Source: Stentor roeselii | Taxonomy: Eukaryota; Ciliophora; Heterotrichea; Heterotrichida; Stentoridae | Assembly (NCBI GenBank): GCA_006503475.1 | Contig: RSEH01000316.1 | Coordinates: forward strand, 1-49,908 | Length of the DNA stretch: 49,908 bases | Direction of reading: 5' to 3' | Part shown: in pieces, positions 37,934 to 46,105 of the stretch | How positions within the stretch are numbered: the first letter of the stretch is position 1 | Layout: each line of letters starts with the position of its first letter | Notes under the pieces: generated by a model | The model's input: only the letters and a program-made list of their open reading frames with translations | Database searches by the model: none | What the model was told of the DNA's origin: nothing | Position numbers and translations under genes: made by a program

Positions 37934-39451
37934 ATGTCATCGATCAAAGACCCGAACCTTTCATTCACTGAAGACCCTTCTCAAAAAGGTTATAAAACAC
38001 CTCAGGGTCCTTTTCCAGGCTTTCCAGGAGGTCTAGGCCCTGGTTTTCCTCCATCCCCAGAAGCTTTCGCTGGTTTGTCAATGCCAATGCTGCCTCCTAA
38101 CCTCTTACTAGCCATGCAAAGCAACCTTCCACCAGAGAAAGTGCGAGAAATGCTTAACGAACAAGCAGACATGCTAGAACAAATGGTCTCTAAAATGAAA
38201 AACGCTCAAGAAGATGAAGAAAAACGTAAAACGAAATCTCCTGAAGAAAGTGAAAGTTTTAGAGGAAATAATTCTAGGAGAACTGCTGAATTTGAAGGAA
38301 GACGGATTGATAATGAAAGGGATTCGAGAGAGTTTAGAGAAAATAGGGATTATCGTGATTCTAGAGAGTTTAGGGAACTGAGGGATAGAGATTTCAAGGA
38401 AGGGAGGGAATTTAGAGATGGTAAGGAAGGGAGGGAGTTTAGAGATGCTAAGGAAGGAAGAGAGTTTAGAGAACCTAGAGACTTCAGGGACCCCAGAGAC
38501 TTCAGAGACACTCGAGAACTTCGGGATAATTACCCTGAAAAGCGACAACTTGACAGAAAAGAAGAATTTTACACTCAAAGAGACTCAGAAATGCTTAAAC
38601 AAGAACTTGCCTCGGTTAAGCTTAGAGAAGAATCAACTTATCTAGAACTTCAAAAAGCTCATCATCAAATTCACATGCTCGAGTCACAACTACTTGAACT
38701 CCAACGAAAACACTTCTCAGAACTCGAACATCTTAACTTTGAAAATATTGAAGTTAAAAGAAAACTTGAAGCTGCTGAATTCCGAAACGTATAAAGTAAA
38801 CAGACTAGTTTAATGAAAGAAAATGACTACTTGAAAAGTCAAATCTCTAATATTAAGAGACAACAAGAAAGTTTTGATCGAGAAGAAGCATACCGAGATG
38901 AGTCTTACCGAAGAGAAAATCGAGAAGTAAGAAAATTCAGGGAAAATAAGGAAAAAATAGAAATTAATGGAAAAAAAGACTATTTGGAAAGAAAAGATAG
39001 TCCTGAAGAAGGGTATAGAAGGGAAGTTGGGAAAAGAATTCCTTCAAAAGACCCCAGGGCTGATGATCGGTCACCTGAGGAGTCTTTTAATAGAAGAAAA
39101 CCTGTCGTCAAGGTTGAGCCTATTGTTGATTTAGAACCGAAGAAAAAAGAGTATATGCCTGTTCGGACCATTGTCAATACAAGTAATAATGTCACTGAAG
39201 CACTCACTTGGAATACTCATAAAAGAAATGAACGACCTCCTGCTGCAAATGATAATCTGCAGCTTAAACTCAATGATTTAGTCGCGGATCAGGGAAGACT
39301 TAAAAGTGAAATTGAAAGGTTGTCGGAAACTAGAGGACAAAATGCTGCGAAACGAAGAGGGGATCTTGAATTAGAACTTTCAATTTGTGAGTCTAATATC
39401 AACTCGTTAACGGCGAAGATTAGGAAAATGAATTGGTTGTCGAATTCTTGA
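37934..39451 (+). CDS. Arg/Glu/Asp-repeat coiled-coil protein, one 15-nt intron, unrecognised
   Basis: 500 residues after removing the intron at 38789-38803. The N-terminal 60 residues are Pro/Gly-rich (GPFPGFPGGLGPGFPPSPEAF). A helical stretch (about 60-100) is followed by a charged repeat zone (about 125-215) built from R-(E/D)-F-R-(D/E) units such as REFRELRDRDFKEGREFRD. A coiled coil (about 220-300) spans the intron. A second basic/acidic zone follows, and the C-terminal 70 residues form a helical hairpin-like segment ending MNWLSNS. The alternating charge resembles RD/RE-rich RNA-binding or cytoskeletal scaffolds, but no family is recognised. Both exons are in the same frame, and only the intron's TAA separates them. 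Confidence 0.75.
38789..38803 (+). other. 15-nt intron (phase 0)
   Basis: GTATAAAGTAAACAG has GT-AG ends and TA at positions 9-10. Its second codon is TAA, which would end the protein in mid-coil. Removing it continues the coil as EFRNTSLMKENDYLKSQ. Confidence 0.85.
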
Positions 39452-39486
39452 TTACTTATTAATAGTGTTTTTAGTATTCAAATAAA

Positions 39487-40353
39487 TCAAGAGTTACAAG
39501 ACACTTTCCTTGAAAGCTTGATAAGATTTTCACCTCCCGCAGGTAATCCAGAAGATAAACAAGGAAAGCTGACCTGATTCGAAATATCCAGAAAATTAGA
39601 TCGAATTCCTTTGCGAGCAAGACTAAGTTTAACCTTGATAGCTTCATCCATTCCTCCAATCCAATCAGGAGTCCTCTGAACCTCCTGCAACTGATCAAAC
39701 TGTTTAACAATACTCACATCTTTTCCATTTTCATAAGTATTAGGATGTCTAGCAACTCCAATCAACGAGCTTTTAAGTTTCCTGATCCTTCCAACTCTAC
39801 TCATATAAACATATTGAAAATCTTCTTCATCCTCTTCAAAAGTTTGCAGTTTTCTTTGAACGACCTTGCTTCGAGCACGAGTATCAACTTTGACCTGCAC
39901 ATTTTCAATAAGTCTCGTTTTGATCCTAGCCCAGTCCTGTAGTTTCCTTTGCAAAGCGATACTCGAAATAGAGTCTTTCACTATTTTTTCTTTGAAACTT
40001 GTAATACGACTTTCAATTTGCACATCAATCAAAGGGTTGATACTTTCTATTGACTTAGAAGGGTTCCGATAAGCCTGGTAAGACTTATGAGTTAAAATAT
40101 CCCTTCGACCCCTGCCAGTTCTTCTCTCGCCTTCTTCCTGAGCCTTGCCAGTCCTGCAAGACCTCTCCACCAGCTCCATCCTGCCGTCATTCAAATCATT
40201 TGACAGGTTTTGATGAATTCTTTGCCTTAAGTCCTGCGAATTTTGCCAGATTTCAGTTTTCGTGATGAAAATTTTTTTTGAATTCTGTGAAGGGCAAGCC
40301 TTGCCTGAGGTAAGAGGACTTCTTTTAAAGTTCGTTAACTCGGAAATTTGCAT
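39487..40353 (-). CDS. Basic protein, unrecognised
   Basis: 288 residues from the ATG at 40353. The open frame extends to 40464, but that part runs antisense through the start of the L-2-hydroxyglutarate dehydrogenase and is not used. The protein is rich in Arg, Lys, Gln and Ser, with helical segments (IESRITSFKEKIVKDSISSIALQRKLQDWARIKTRL) and an acidic patch FEEDEEDFQYVYMSRVGRIRKLKSS. The C-terminal part (DWIGGMDEAIKVKLSLARKGIRSNFLDISNQV) looks folded. No family is recognised. Its start is 10 bp from the divergent L2HGDH start. Confidence 0.6.
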   Translation of the reverse strand: MQISELTNFKRSPLTSGKACPSQNSKKIFITKTEIWQNSQDLRQRIHQNLSNDLNDGRMELVERSCRTGKAQEEGERRTGRGRRDILTHKSYQAYRNPSKSIESINPLIDVQIESRITSFKEKIVKDSISSIALQRKLQDWARIKTRLIENVQVKVDTRARSKVVQRKLQTFEEDEEDFQYVYMSRVGRIRKLKSSLIGVARHPNTYENGKDVSIVKQFDQLQEVQRTPDWIGGMDEAIKVKLSLARKGIRSNFLDISNQVSFPCLSSGLPAGGENLIKLSRKVSCNS

Positions 40354-40363
40354 TAAATTAAAA
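40354..40363. promoter_or_regulatory. 10-bp spacer between divergent start codons
   Basis: CAT-TAAATTAAAA-ATG separates the minus-strand unknown gene and L2HGDH. The L2HGDH start is well fixed by the FAD-binding GGGVIG motif 10 residues downstream. The minus-strand start is less certain, because a downstream Met would widen the gap. Confidence 0.45.
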
Positions 40364-41554
40364 ATGATCACTGATGTCTTGGTTATTGGCGGAGGCGTCA
40401 TCGGACTTTCCATGGGTCGACATCTGGCAGGTAGAGCCAAGGTCATGGTCATTGATAAAGACACCTGCGGCTTTCATACAAGTGGCAGGAATAGTGGAGT
40501 GGTCCATGCAGGGATTTATTATACTCCTGGAAGTGCCAAGGCCAAGTACTCAGTTCTTGGGAATAAGGCTTTGACTAGTTTTTGTAAGGAAAAAGGAGTC
40601 GCTTTGGAGAATATTGGAAAAATTATTGCACCGAATAGTCCTGAGGAATATCAAAAAATTGACTTTTTGTTTGAGAGAAGTATTCAGAATGGAGCTCCTG
40701 TTAAGATTATTGATTATCATGAAGCTAGGGAAATTGAACCGAGGATTGTAAGGCAGGATAAATATTTGTGGTCACCTAGCACGTCTATCGCGGATAATAA
40801 AGGAGTTATACAGGCTCTTAAGGATGATTGTTTGAAATCTGGAGTTGATATCAGGGAAATGACTAAATATCTTGGGTATACTGAAACTGGTTGGGGGAAT
40901 ATTGTTGAGACTTCGCAAGGAAAGGTTTATGCGAAGTATGTTATTAATTGTGCTGGACTTTATGCTGATAAGGTTGCACATGATTTTGGATTTGGTCTTG
41001 ATTATGAGATACTTCCTTTTATAGGGCTTTACTTATACGGCAGACCCGGAGTACCCGGTTTTAAAACTTTAGTATATCCATGTCCCCTGGGTAAAAACGA
41101 GTTTTTAGGTGTCCACACAACGAACAACACACGAGGAGAGTTCATGTTAGGCCCTACAGCGACACCCGCCTTCTGGAGAGAGCAATACTCTTTAAAAACC
41201 TTCAACTTTTTCGAGTCAATCCAATCAATCCGTCGTTATTTAATGTGTCTGCTGTCTCCTTCAAGGCCTTTTTACATGAAGCTATTGAAGCAAGAAATCA
41301 GGAAGTACAACAAAAAAAACATAGTTGCAGATGTAGGAAGAATAGTTCATGGTATCTACCTCGAAGACTACCTGACCTGGGGCCCATCAGCGATTTTTCC
41401 CCAACTCGTGAGTAAAAAAAGCAACGAGCTAATCGGGGACTTTCTAATCGAGCGCAACGAGAAAAGCCTTCACTTCATCAACATAGTCTCCCCCGGGTGG
41501 ACAAGTGCCTTGGCATTCACGAAAGACGTTGCCGACAGCATCAACCTAAACTAA
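40364..41554 (+). CDS. L2HGDH: L-2-hydroxyglutarate dehydrogenase (FAD-dependent)
   Basis: 396 residues from the ATG at 40364; the open frame upstream starts only with GTG and is antisense to the neighbour. The N-terminal Rossmann motif is DVLVIGGGVIGLSMGRHLAGRAKVMVIDKD. It is followed by the family signature TSGRNSGVVHAGIYYTPGSAKAKYSVLG, later YVINCAGLYADKVA and a C-terminal INIVSPGWTSALAFTKDVAD. The enzyme oxidises L-2-hydroxyglutarate to 2-oxoglutarate, a metabolite-repair step, passing electrons to FAD and normally located in mitochondria. The protein starts almost at the Rossmann strand, so an N-terminal targeting peptide is short or absent. It converges on the 41574-42203 gene with 19 bp between stops. 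Confidence 0.92.
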   Translation: MITDVLVIGGGVIGLSMGRHLAGRAKVMVIDKDTCGFHTSGRNSGVVHAGIYYTPGSAKAKYSVLGNKALTSFCKEKGVALENIGKIIAPNSPEEYQKIDFLFERSIQNGAPVKIIDYHEAREIEPRIVRQDKYLWSPSTSIADNKGVIQALKDDCLKSGVDIREMTKYLGYTETGWGNIVETSQGKVYAKYVINCAGLYADKVAHDFGFGLDYEILPFIGLYLYGRPGVPGFKTLVYPCPLGKNEFLGVHTTNNTRGEFMLGPTATPAFWREQYSLKTFNFFESIQSIRRYLMCLLSPSRPFYMKLLKQEIRKYNKKNIVADVGRIVHGIYLEDYLTWGPSAIFPQLVSKKSNELIGDFLIERNEKSLHFINIVSPGWTSALAFTKDVADSINLN

Positions 41555-41573
41555 TCACTATTCAACACTTAAT

Positions 41574-42203
41574 CTATTTAAAATAAACCCAAACAGCTCC
41601 AAGCTCATCACATCCTTCAAACACGAAATCAGCTCGACTTGCTGAATGTTTAACAACAGCTGAAACATGAGAAGTTCCTTCGCAATTTTCCATCCATCGT
41701 ATATTTCCATCGACTCTCAACAATGCGAGTTTTTCTGCCTCACAGTGACAATTTGTAACAATATTTAAAAAATGATGATCTGGAAGTTTCGTGACTGTCA
41801 AATAATCATCTGTGAAGAGCATTTCGAATTCTTTCCAGTCTTTTTCTATTTTTTGAAGAAAACGGGTCTGGCTTAGAGTTTTTGACTTTTTTAGCCCGAT
41901 TTGAATTTTTGATGAATAAGTGACTGACCCGGTGATGTTCACCTTTCCATTGAATACCAATGAGGAGTCCTTCGCGATTATCTTGAAAACTTGCACTGTG
42001 TCTGAGTTTAGGTAGGAAGTTATTAGGGAATCGGAGGAGAGACTTGTGATCTCTGCGCTTTCACATGATAAAGTTGTCTCTTCTGGAAGGGATACTGATG
42101 TCGCGTTTATCAGGTCTTCGATGTGAATGTTTCCTGGAACACGGATTGGGTCCTTTGCTAACACTTTTAGAGTGGAAAGTAAGATATAGATTGCAAATAC
42201 CAT
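41574..42203 (-). CDS. Secreted or membrane-lumen protein, unrecognised
   Basis: 209 residues. It begins with a signal peptide (MVFAIYILLSTLKVLAK). The mature part is beta-rich, with repeated short strands (ATSVSLPEETTLSCESAEITSLSSD, SLVFNGKVNITGSVTYSS). It ends in a Cys-containing domain (NCHCEAEKLALLRVDGNIRWMENCEGTSH, FEGCDELGAVWVYF). N-glycosylation sites such as NAT and NIT are present. The repeated strands suggest a small beta-helix-like fold, which is inference. No family is recognised. Its start is 14 bp from the MCU start. Confidence 0.65.
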   Translation of the reverse strand: MVFAIYILLSTLKVLAKDPIRVPGNIHIEDLINATSVSLPEETTLSCESAEITSLSSDSLITSYLNSDTVQVFKIIAKDSSLVFNGKVNITGSVTYSSKIQIGLKKSKTLSQTRFLQKIEKDWKEFEMLFTDDYLTVTKLPDHHFLNIVTNCHCEAEKLALLRVDGNIRWMENCEGTSHVSAVVKHSASRADFVFEGCDELGAVWVYFK

Positions 42204-42217
42204 TTATTGTCTAATAA
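42204..42217. promoter_or_regulatory. 14-bp palindromic spacer between divergent start codons
   Basis: TTATTGTCTAATAA is an imperfect palindrome (TTATT/AATAA arms) between the starts of the secreted protein (minus) and MCU (plus). The plus strand reads TCTAATAA, the motif seen before other starts. Both starts are well supported: a signal peptide on one side, a mitochondrial presequence on the other. Confidence 0.6.
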
Positions 42218-43111
42218 ATGATCAGCAAAATTCTTAGAAGCATCACTTCTGTTGAGTTAACGTCTAGTGTTCCACCGAAGTTAGTGCTTAACTTGAATGG
42301 AACTCAACATGAATTCAAACTTCAAGGGGAAAAAATGGTCTCGAACCTTTTTGATGACATTAAGTCTGCTGATAGATCTATTAAGAGCTTATCAATTACT
42401 GCTGAAAATGAGCAGGTCGATATCTCAACCCAACTCTCATCCATAACCAAAAAAGAATTCACGCTCTCCCTAAACAAAACAAAAATAAACGTTCTTCCCG
42501 GTCTAGCAATGTTCATCCGAGGAAACGAGTCCTACTACTCCAAATGCCACGACTTAGGAGTTCCATTTAACGAGGCCCGTTCCATAGCCCGTTTCCTGGA
42601 CACCCTAGAGACCAACCTTCCAGAAACTTTCAACCAATCCGACCTTCAAGAAGCCTTAAAAGTAGCAAAAACTTCATTTTCTTCATTTCACGAAGAAGAA
42701 GTCGAAATCCTAAAAAGACAACTTTCAAAGTTCGAGTCCGACCTGAAGCCACTGACAGAAGAAATGGAATCAATAAAGAAAAGAGCAGAAAATTACGCAG
42801 ACCGAATGCTTAAAGTCGGTCTTGGGGTGCTTTGCTCTCAATGGCTCGGCATCTGCTACGGCACTTTCGTCGTTTACGGCTGGGACGTGATGGAACCCTT
42901 TTCTTACATGGTCGGGTCGACCTGGGCACTGCTTGGCTTCGGATGGTTTCTTCGGCAACGACAAGAGTTTTACCCTGCTTCTTTCAGGGAAATGATTTAC
43001 ACTGGACGTCTTGTCAAGTTGATGCGAAAGGAAAAGTTTCCAAATGAAAGAATTGATTTGTTGAAGAAAAATATTGAAATGATTAGAAAAGTAATCAATG
43101 AAATAGAGTAA
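42218..43111 (+). CDS. MCU: Mitochondrial calcium uniporter pore subunit
   Basis: 297 residues. The selectivity-filter signature WDVMEP (Trp222-Pro227; family WDxxEP) lies between two membrane helices: about 196-220 (VGLGVLCSQWLGICYGTFVVYG) and 228-248 (FSYMVGSTWALLGFGWFL). The RQEFYPASFRE after helix 2 matches the family's RQEYxYPxARDR. Coiled coils flank the helices (about 150-190 and 270-297). The first 20 residues are basic/hydroxylated, consistent with mitochondrial import. The N-terminal domain is beta-rich as in animal MCU. It conducts Ca2+ into the mitochondrial matrix across the inner membrane. No partner subunit gene is visible nearby. Confidence 0.95.
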   Translation: MISKILRSITSVELTSSVPPKLVLNLNGTQHEFKLQGEKMVSNLFDDIKSADRSIKSLSITAENEQVDISTQLSSITKKEFTLSLNKTKINVLPGLAMFIRGNESYYSKCHDLGVPFNEARSIARFLDTLETNLPETFNQSDLQEALKVAKTSFSSFHEEEVEILKRQLSKFESDLKPLTEEMESIKKRAENYADRMLKVGLGVLCSQWLGICYGTFVVYGWDVMEPFSYMVGSTWALLGFGWFLRQRQEFYPASFREMIYTGRLVKLMRKEKFPNERIDLLKKNIEMIRKVINEIE

Positions 43112-43201
43112 TATAAATGACGGCTAATAGAAAATGCCGAATAGAAAAAAGGATTCGCTAGCTGGGACTCTTTAGTCTGATGTTAGAATATCTTTAACAT
43201 T

Positions 43202-43654
43202 TTAAGAAATGCTTTGAGTGAATGACTGCCCGATGGTTTTCACTTTTTCTTTGGATCGAAGAGAAATGATGCTGTCGAGAGAACGCTCTAAATCGGTTTG
43301 AAAGCTCTGGTTCGAGTCAAGAGGCTTCAGACGGAGTCTTGAGTAGTTCTGGAGATGTTTCTTTTGTTTCATTGAAATTCGTGAACGTGATTTGAAATAG
43401 TCCTTTGAGGATGGAGATAATTCGTTTTTTAACTTTTTTTGAAGGATCTTCGTGAAGATGCAACTTTCTATTGGCCAGTGGTGAGGCTTTGACTTGCTTT
43501 TCAGTGGGTTTCGTGATAGGTGAAGATTTGTTCGATGTCGTGGCTTGCTGTAGCTTTTTTCGAGTTCCTGCATGTAAACGTTGGTTTTTATGATTTCTTT
43601 TTGGGTTTTTAAGAGTTTTTGGTACTGTTGCATTAGGGAAGGTAGATATTCCAT
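43202..43654 (-). CDS. Small highly basic protein, unrecognised
   Basis: 150 residues, rich in Lys, Arg, Ser and Gln. The N-terminal helix (MEYLPSLMQQYQKLLKTQKEIIKTN) is followed by basic stretches (KPRHRTNLHLSRNPLKSKSKPHHWP and SRSRISMKQKKHLQNYSRLRLKP) and an acidic-basic C-terminal helix. It could bind nucleic acid or microtubules by charge alone; no motif is decisive. It converges with MCU, 90 bp between stops. Confidence 0.55.
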   Translation of the reverse strand: MEYLPSLMQQYQKLLKTQKEIIKTNVYMQELEKSYSKPRHRTNLHLSRNPLKSKSKPHHWPIESCIFTKILQKKLKNELSPSSKDYFKSRSRISMKQKKHLQNYSRLRLKPLDSNQSFQTDLERSLDSIISLRSKEKVKTIGQSFTQSIS

Positions 43655-43802
43655 CAGGTTTGAAAGTTTATATCGGTTGTTGGAGAATATTCAACTTTAT
43701 ATAAAATTGGGTATTGGAATAAGAATCGAAAATAATTTATGTTTCTAGAAATATAAAACCCCCCGGCTTTAATAAGATCTTCTGATTTGATTTGTTTATA
43801 AA

Positions 43803-45263
43803 ATGGCACGTATTCATGGGGATCAGATTGGTTCAGAAAATGAAAGATCACCGAACTCAATTGAAAACAGGGAACCTCCGGATAATCTTCCAGTGCAGGT
43901 CAATAACTCAGTGCAAGTCAATAACTCAGTGCAAGTTTTGAATCATAGTGAAAATAGAGATGCAGATGTTTCTTCTAGGAATAATGAACACAAAGAAAAG
44001 CCTAAAGAAATAGACCATCCTCAAAAACACACCTTAAAAGACTATAAGTCTGATGAACAAATCGCATATCTTAAAATTGAAAAATTTCTGAAAGATTTAA
44101 TTATAATTCCAGGTTTCAAAAATCCAAAAATTCAAAAAATCAATAAAAACTCAATATGTGTCCTTGTGGCAATCAATTCATCAAGTTCATCAAAATCTAA
44201 ATCATTTGAACTCTTTCCTATTCTTCTTGTATACACTCTCCCTAACTTGATTGAAATAGAATTTTTCATTTGTGATGAAAAAAGACCTTTGGAAATAAAT
44301 CCTGAAGTTAAGCCTAACTTAGAAGAAATGATGAAAATTTTAAATAATAAATTACCGGGTTATCGATACGAAATAAAGCATCAAAAAAACTGTGTAGTAT
44401 TTAAGTCGGCATTCGTCCTTGAAACGAAATTCGAGTCGATCCATTTCAGCAAAATTTTGAAAACTTTCAGTCACGCTCTGAAAATTTTTACTGATACTTC
44501 CGAATTTTTTTACAAAATACTGAAAAATGAGAGATTTGACTTTCAACTTGAAAACTACAAAATCCCTGAAAAAGTCGAGCGATTTTTTATATCAGAGCCG
44601 GAATCAGTTTACTGTATCTATCCTTTTGAATATAAAACTGTCCACTTTTGTAAAAATTGCTTTGAAGATGAAAAAAAACTCTTGACTAAATTGAAAACTG
44701 AAAGAAATGAGTTCTTTTGGTACGTGATTGATGATGAAAATCAACAAATTTACTATCCGAGGTTTGGAGAAATGAAAAGTCTTGCTGAAGTCACTGGGCT
44801 TAATAAAATTGATGGAAGAATTAAAAGCATTAGTGAGCCAACTTCAGTGAATCATGTTTTAATTTGTTTCCAATTTTTCAATAAATTACTTGAGAAAAAA
44901 ATTTTCCTCTCTGATTTTTTTTCAATTTTTTTTATTGTCGAAGAAAAAGGAAAAGCAATGATTGTGATTGATGAGCCTCTTTTAAATACTGTCAACTTTC
45001 AAGATGAAGGTCGCGAAATGATTGAATTTTTGAGGATGGCACTTTTGAATCTTTTCGGGAAGATTAACTTCGCAGAGGCTCATGTGATGAATATTTTTGA
45101 TCAGCTTGAAAATGTTGACTTTGAGACTGGAACTGCTGAAGTTCTGGGTGATAGAGTTCAACTTGTACAAATGACGCCTGAATTTAAGGTTGAAGAGAAT
45201 ACTGTTTTATATGGATATTTTTGGAGGCAAGAAGAGGTTTACTTAGTTTTGAGGATTTCATAG
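43803..45263 (+). CDS. Unrecognised 486-residue protein with N-terminal mini-repeat
   Basis: 486 residues. The first 85 are polar and disordered and contain an 18-bp/6-residue tandem repeat (VQVNNS twice, then VQVLNH). The rest looks folded, mixed alpha/beta, with many aromatic residues: LKIEKFLKDLIIIPGFKNPK, FPILLVYTLPNLIEIEFFICDE, FEYKTVHFCKNCFEDEKKLLTKL, FFIVEEKGKAMIVIDEPLLNTV. CKNC is a lone CxxC. No domain family is recognised. Codon use is AT-rich. The next gene is convergent, 376 bp away. Confidence 0.65.
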   Translation: MARIHGDQIGSENERSPNSIENREPPDNLPVQVNNSVQVNNSVQVLNHSENRDADVSSRNNEHKEKPKEIDHPQKHTLKDYKSDEQIAYLKIEKFLKDLIIIPGFKNPKIQKINKNSICVLVAINSSSSSKSKSFELFPILLVYTLPNLIEIEFFICDEKRPLEINPEVKPNLEEMMKILNNKLPGYRYEIKHQKNCVVFKSAFVLETKFESIHFSKILKTFSHALKIFTDTSEFFYKILKNERFDFQLENYKIPEKVERFFISEPESVYCIYPFEYKTVHFCKNCFEDEKKLLTKLKTERNEFFWYVIDDENQQIYYPRFGEMKSLAEVTGLNKIDGRIKSISEPTSVNHVLICFQFFNKLLEKKIFLSDFFSIFFIVEEKGKAMIVIDEPLLNTVNFQDEGREMIEFLRMALLNLFGKINFAEAHVMNIFDQLENVDFETGTAEVLGDRVQLVQMTPEFKVEENTVLYGYFWRQEEVYLVLRIS

Positions 45264-45639
45264 AATGTATGAATATTATTGTAGAATTATTAATCAAGTA
45301 GTCATTAATACTATTGAGAGGTGAATGAAGGCTCTTGTTTCTATCTAATAAAATATGCGATATTTTACCGATTCAATAGAAATATCTTATCACAGAAAAC
45401 TTTATAAAAGTATGTTTCTCATAAAATTAATAATGAATTGTGATTATATCCATACGTGAATTGATCCTAGATTATTTTTTTTTTGAGATACTTATCAAAA
45501 TTGTGAAAACCAAAGACAAAGAGGAATTAATCTTCCTTATGTCTTTACTCCATTAATCACCCTTACCCAGAAATCAATTATTAGTTATTAATTTTTTAAG
45601 CTAATAGATCATTAGGAAAGAGCTCTTAATAATGTATCG
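45264..45639. other. Intergenic region between convergent genes
   Basis: 376 AT-rich bases with no supported gene. TCTAATAAA at 45344-45352 is followed two bases later by an ATG (45355) opening a 34-codon frame. Its context copies the start motif seen elsewhere, but the frame has no recognisable content. Confidence 0.55.
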
Positions 45640-46053
45640 CTATTCCACATACATCTCAGAAATACCTGCGGTTTCTTCACAAAAGTATTCAATCATCAAT
45701 TTTCTCAGTTGACTCATTACATTTTTGCAAATTTGGCATTCCGTATTGTTATGCTGGCATGCTCTAACCTTGATTATACTAAAATAGATTTTTGGATTGA
45801 GAGCTTGGCAATCAGTAATAATCTGTTTAAAATCTTCTTTTCTTATAGGCAGGGAGAGGTTATCAAGAGAGCTACAATCATAAGATTCGCATATGTTAAC
45901 TAGGTCAGAATTTATCTTCACTTTTGTTCGGTAGAGTTGAAAATGCTTTTGAATGAGCTTATTTTTAGTAATGCGCAAATCTGTACAATGCATTTCAATG
46001 AAATTATCTAGCTTGTGTTGTCCTGAGTCGTAATCCATATTATTATTAATCAT
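45640..46053 (-). CDS. Small protein with C-terminal CxxC cluster, unrecognised
   Basis: 137 residues from ATG 46053. A second ATG six codons in (46038) has the more usual AT-rich leader and may be the true start. The protein is mixed-charge and helical; its C-terminal part holds CQHNNTECQICKNV, a possible zinc or disulfide cluster. No family is recognised. It lies 52 bp downstream of the kelch gene stop on the same strand. Confidence 0.5.
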   Translation of the reverse strand: MINNNMDYDSGQHKLDNFIEMHCTDLRITKNKLIQKHFQLYRTKVKINSDLVNICESYDCSSLDNLSLPIRKEDFKQIITDCQALNPKIYFSIIKVRACQHNNTECQICKNVMSQLRKLMIEYFCEETAGISEMYVE

Positions 46054-46105
46054 TCACTTCAGCTATTTTTGTTTATCATTAAACGAATCTATAAAAGACA
46101 ATTAC

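Noticed and set aside
40262-40363. N-terminal extension of L2HGDH
   Set aside because: It starts with GTG-ATG inside the neighbour's coding region; the Rossmann motif begins right after the ATG at 40364.
45355-45459. 34-codon frame after TCTAATAAA in the 45264-45639 gap
   Set aside because: It is too short and compositionally ordinary. Only the start context is suggestive, so it is noted but not called.
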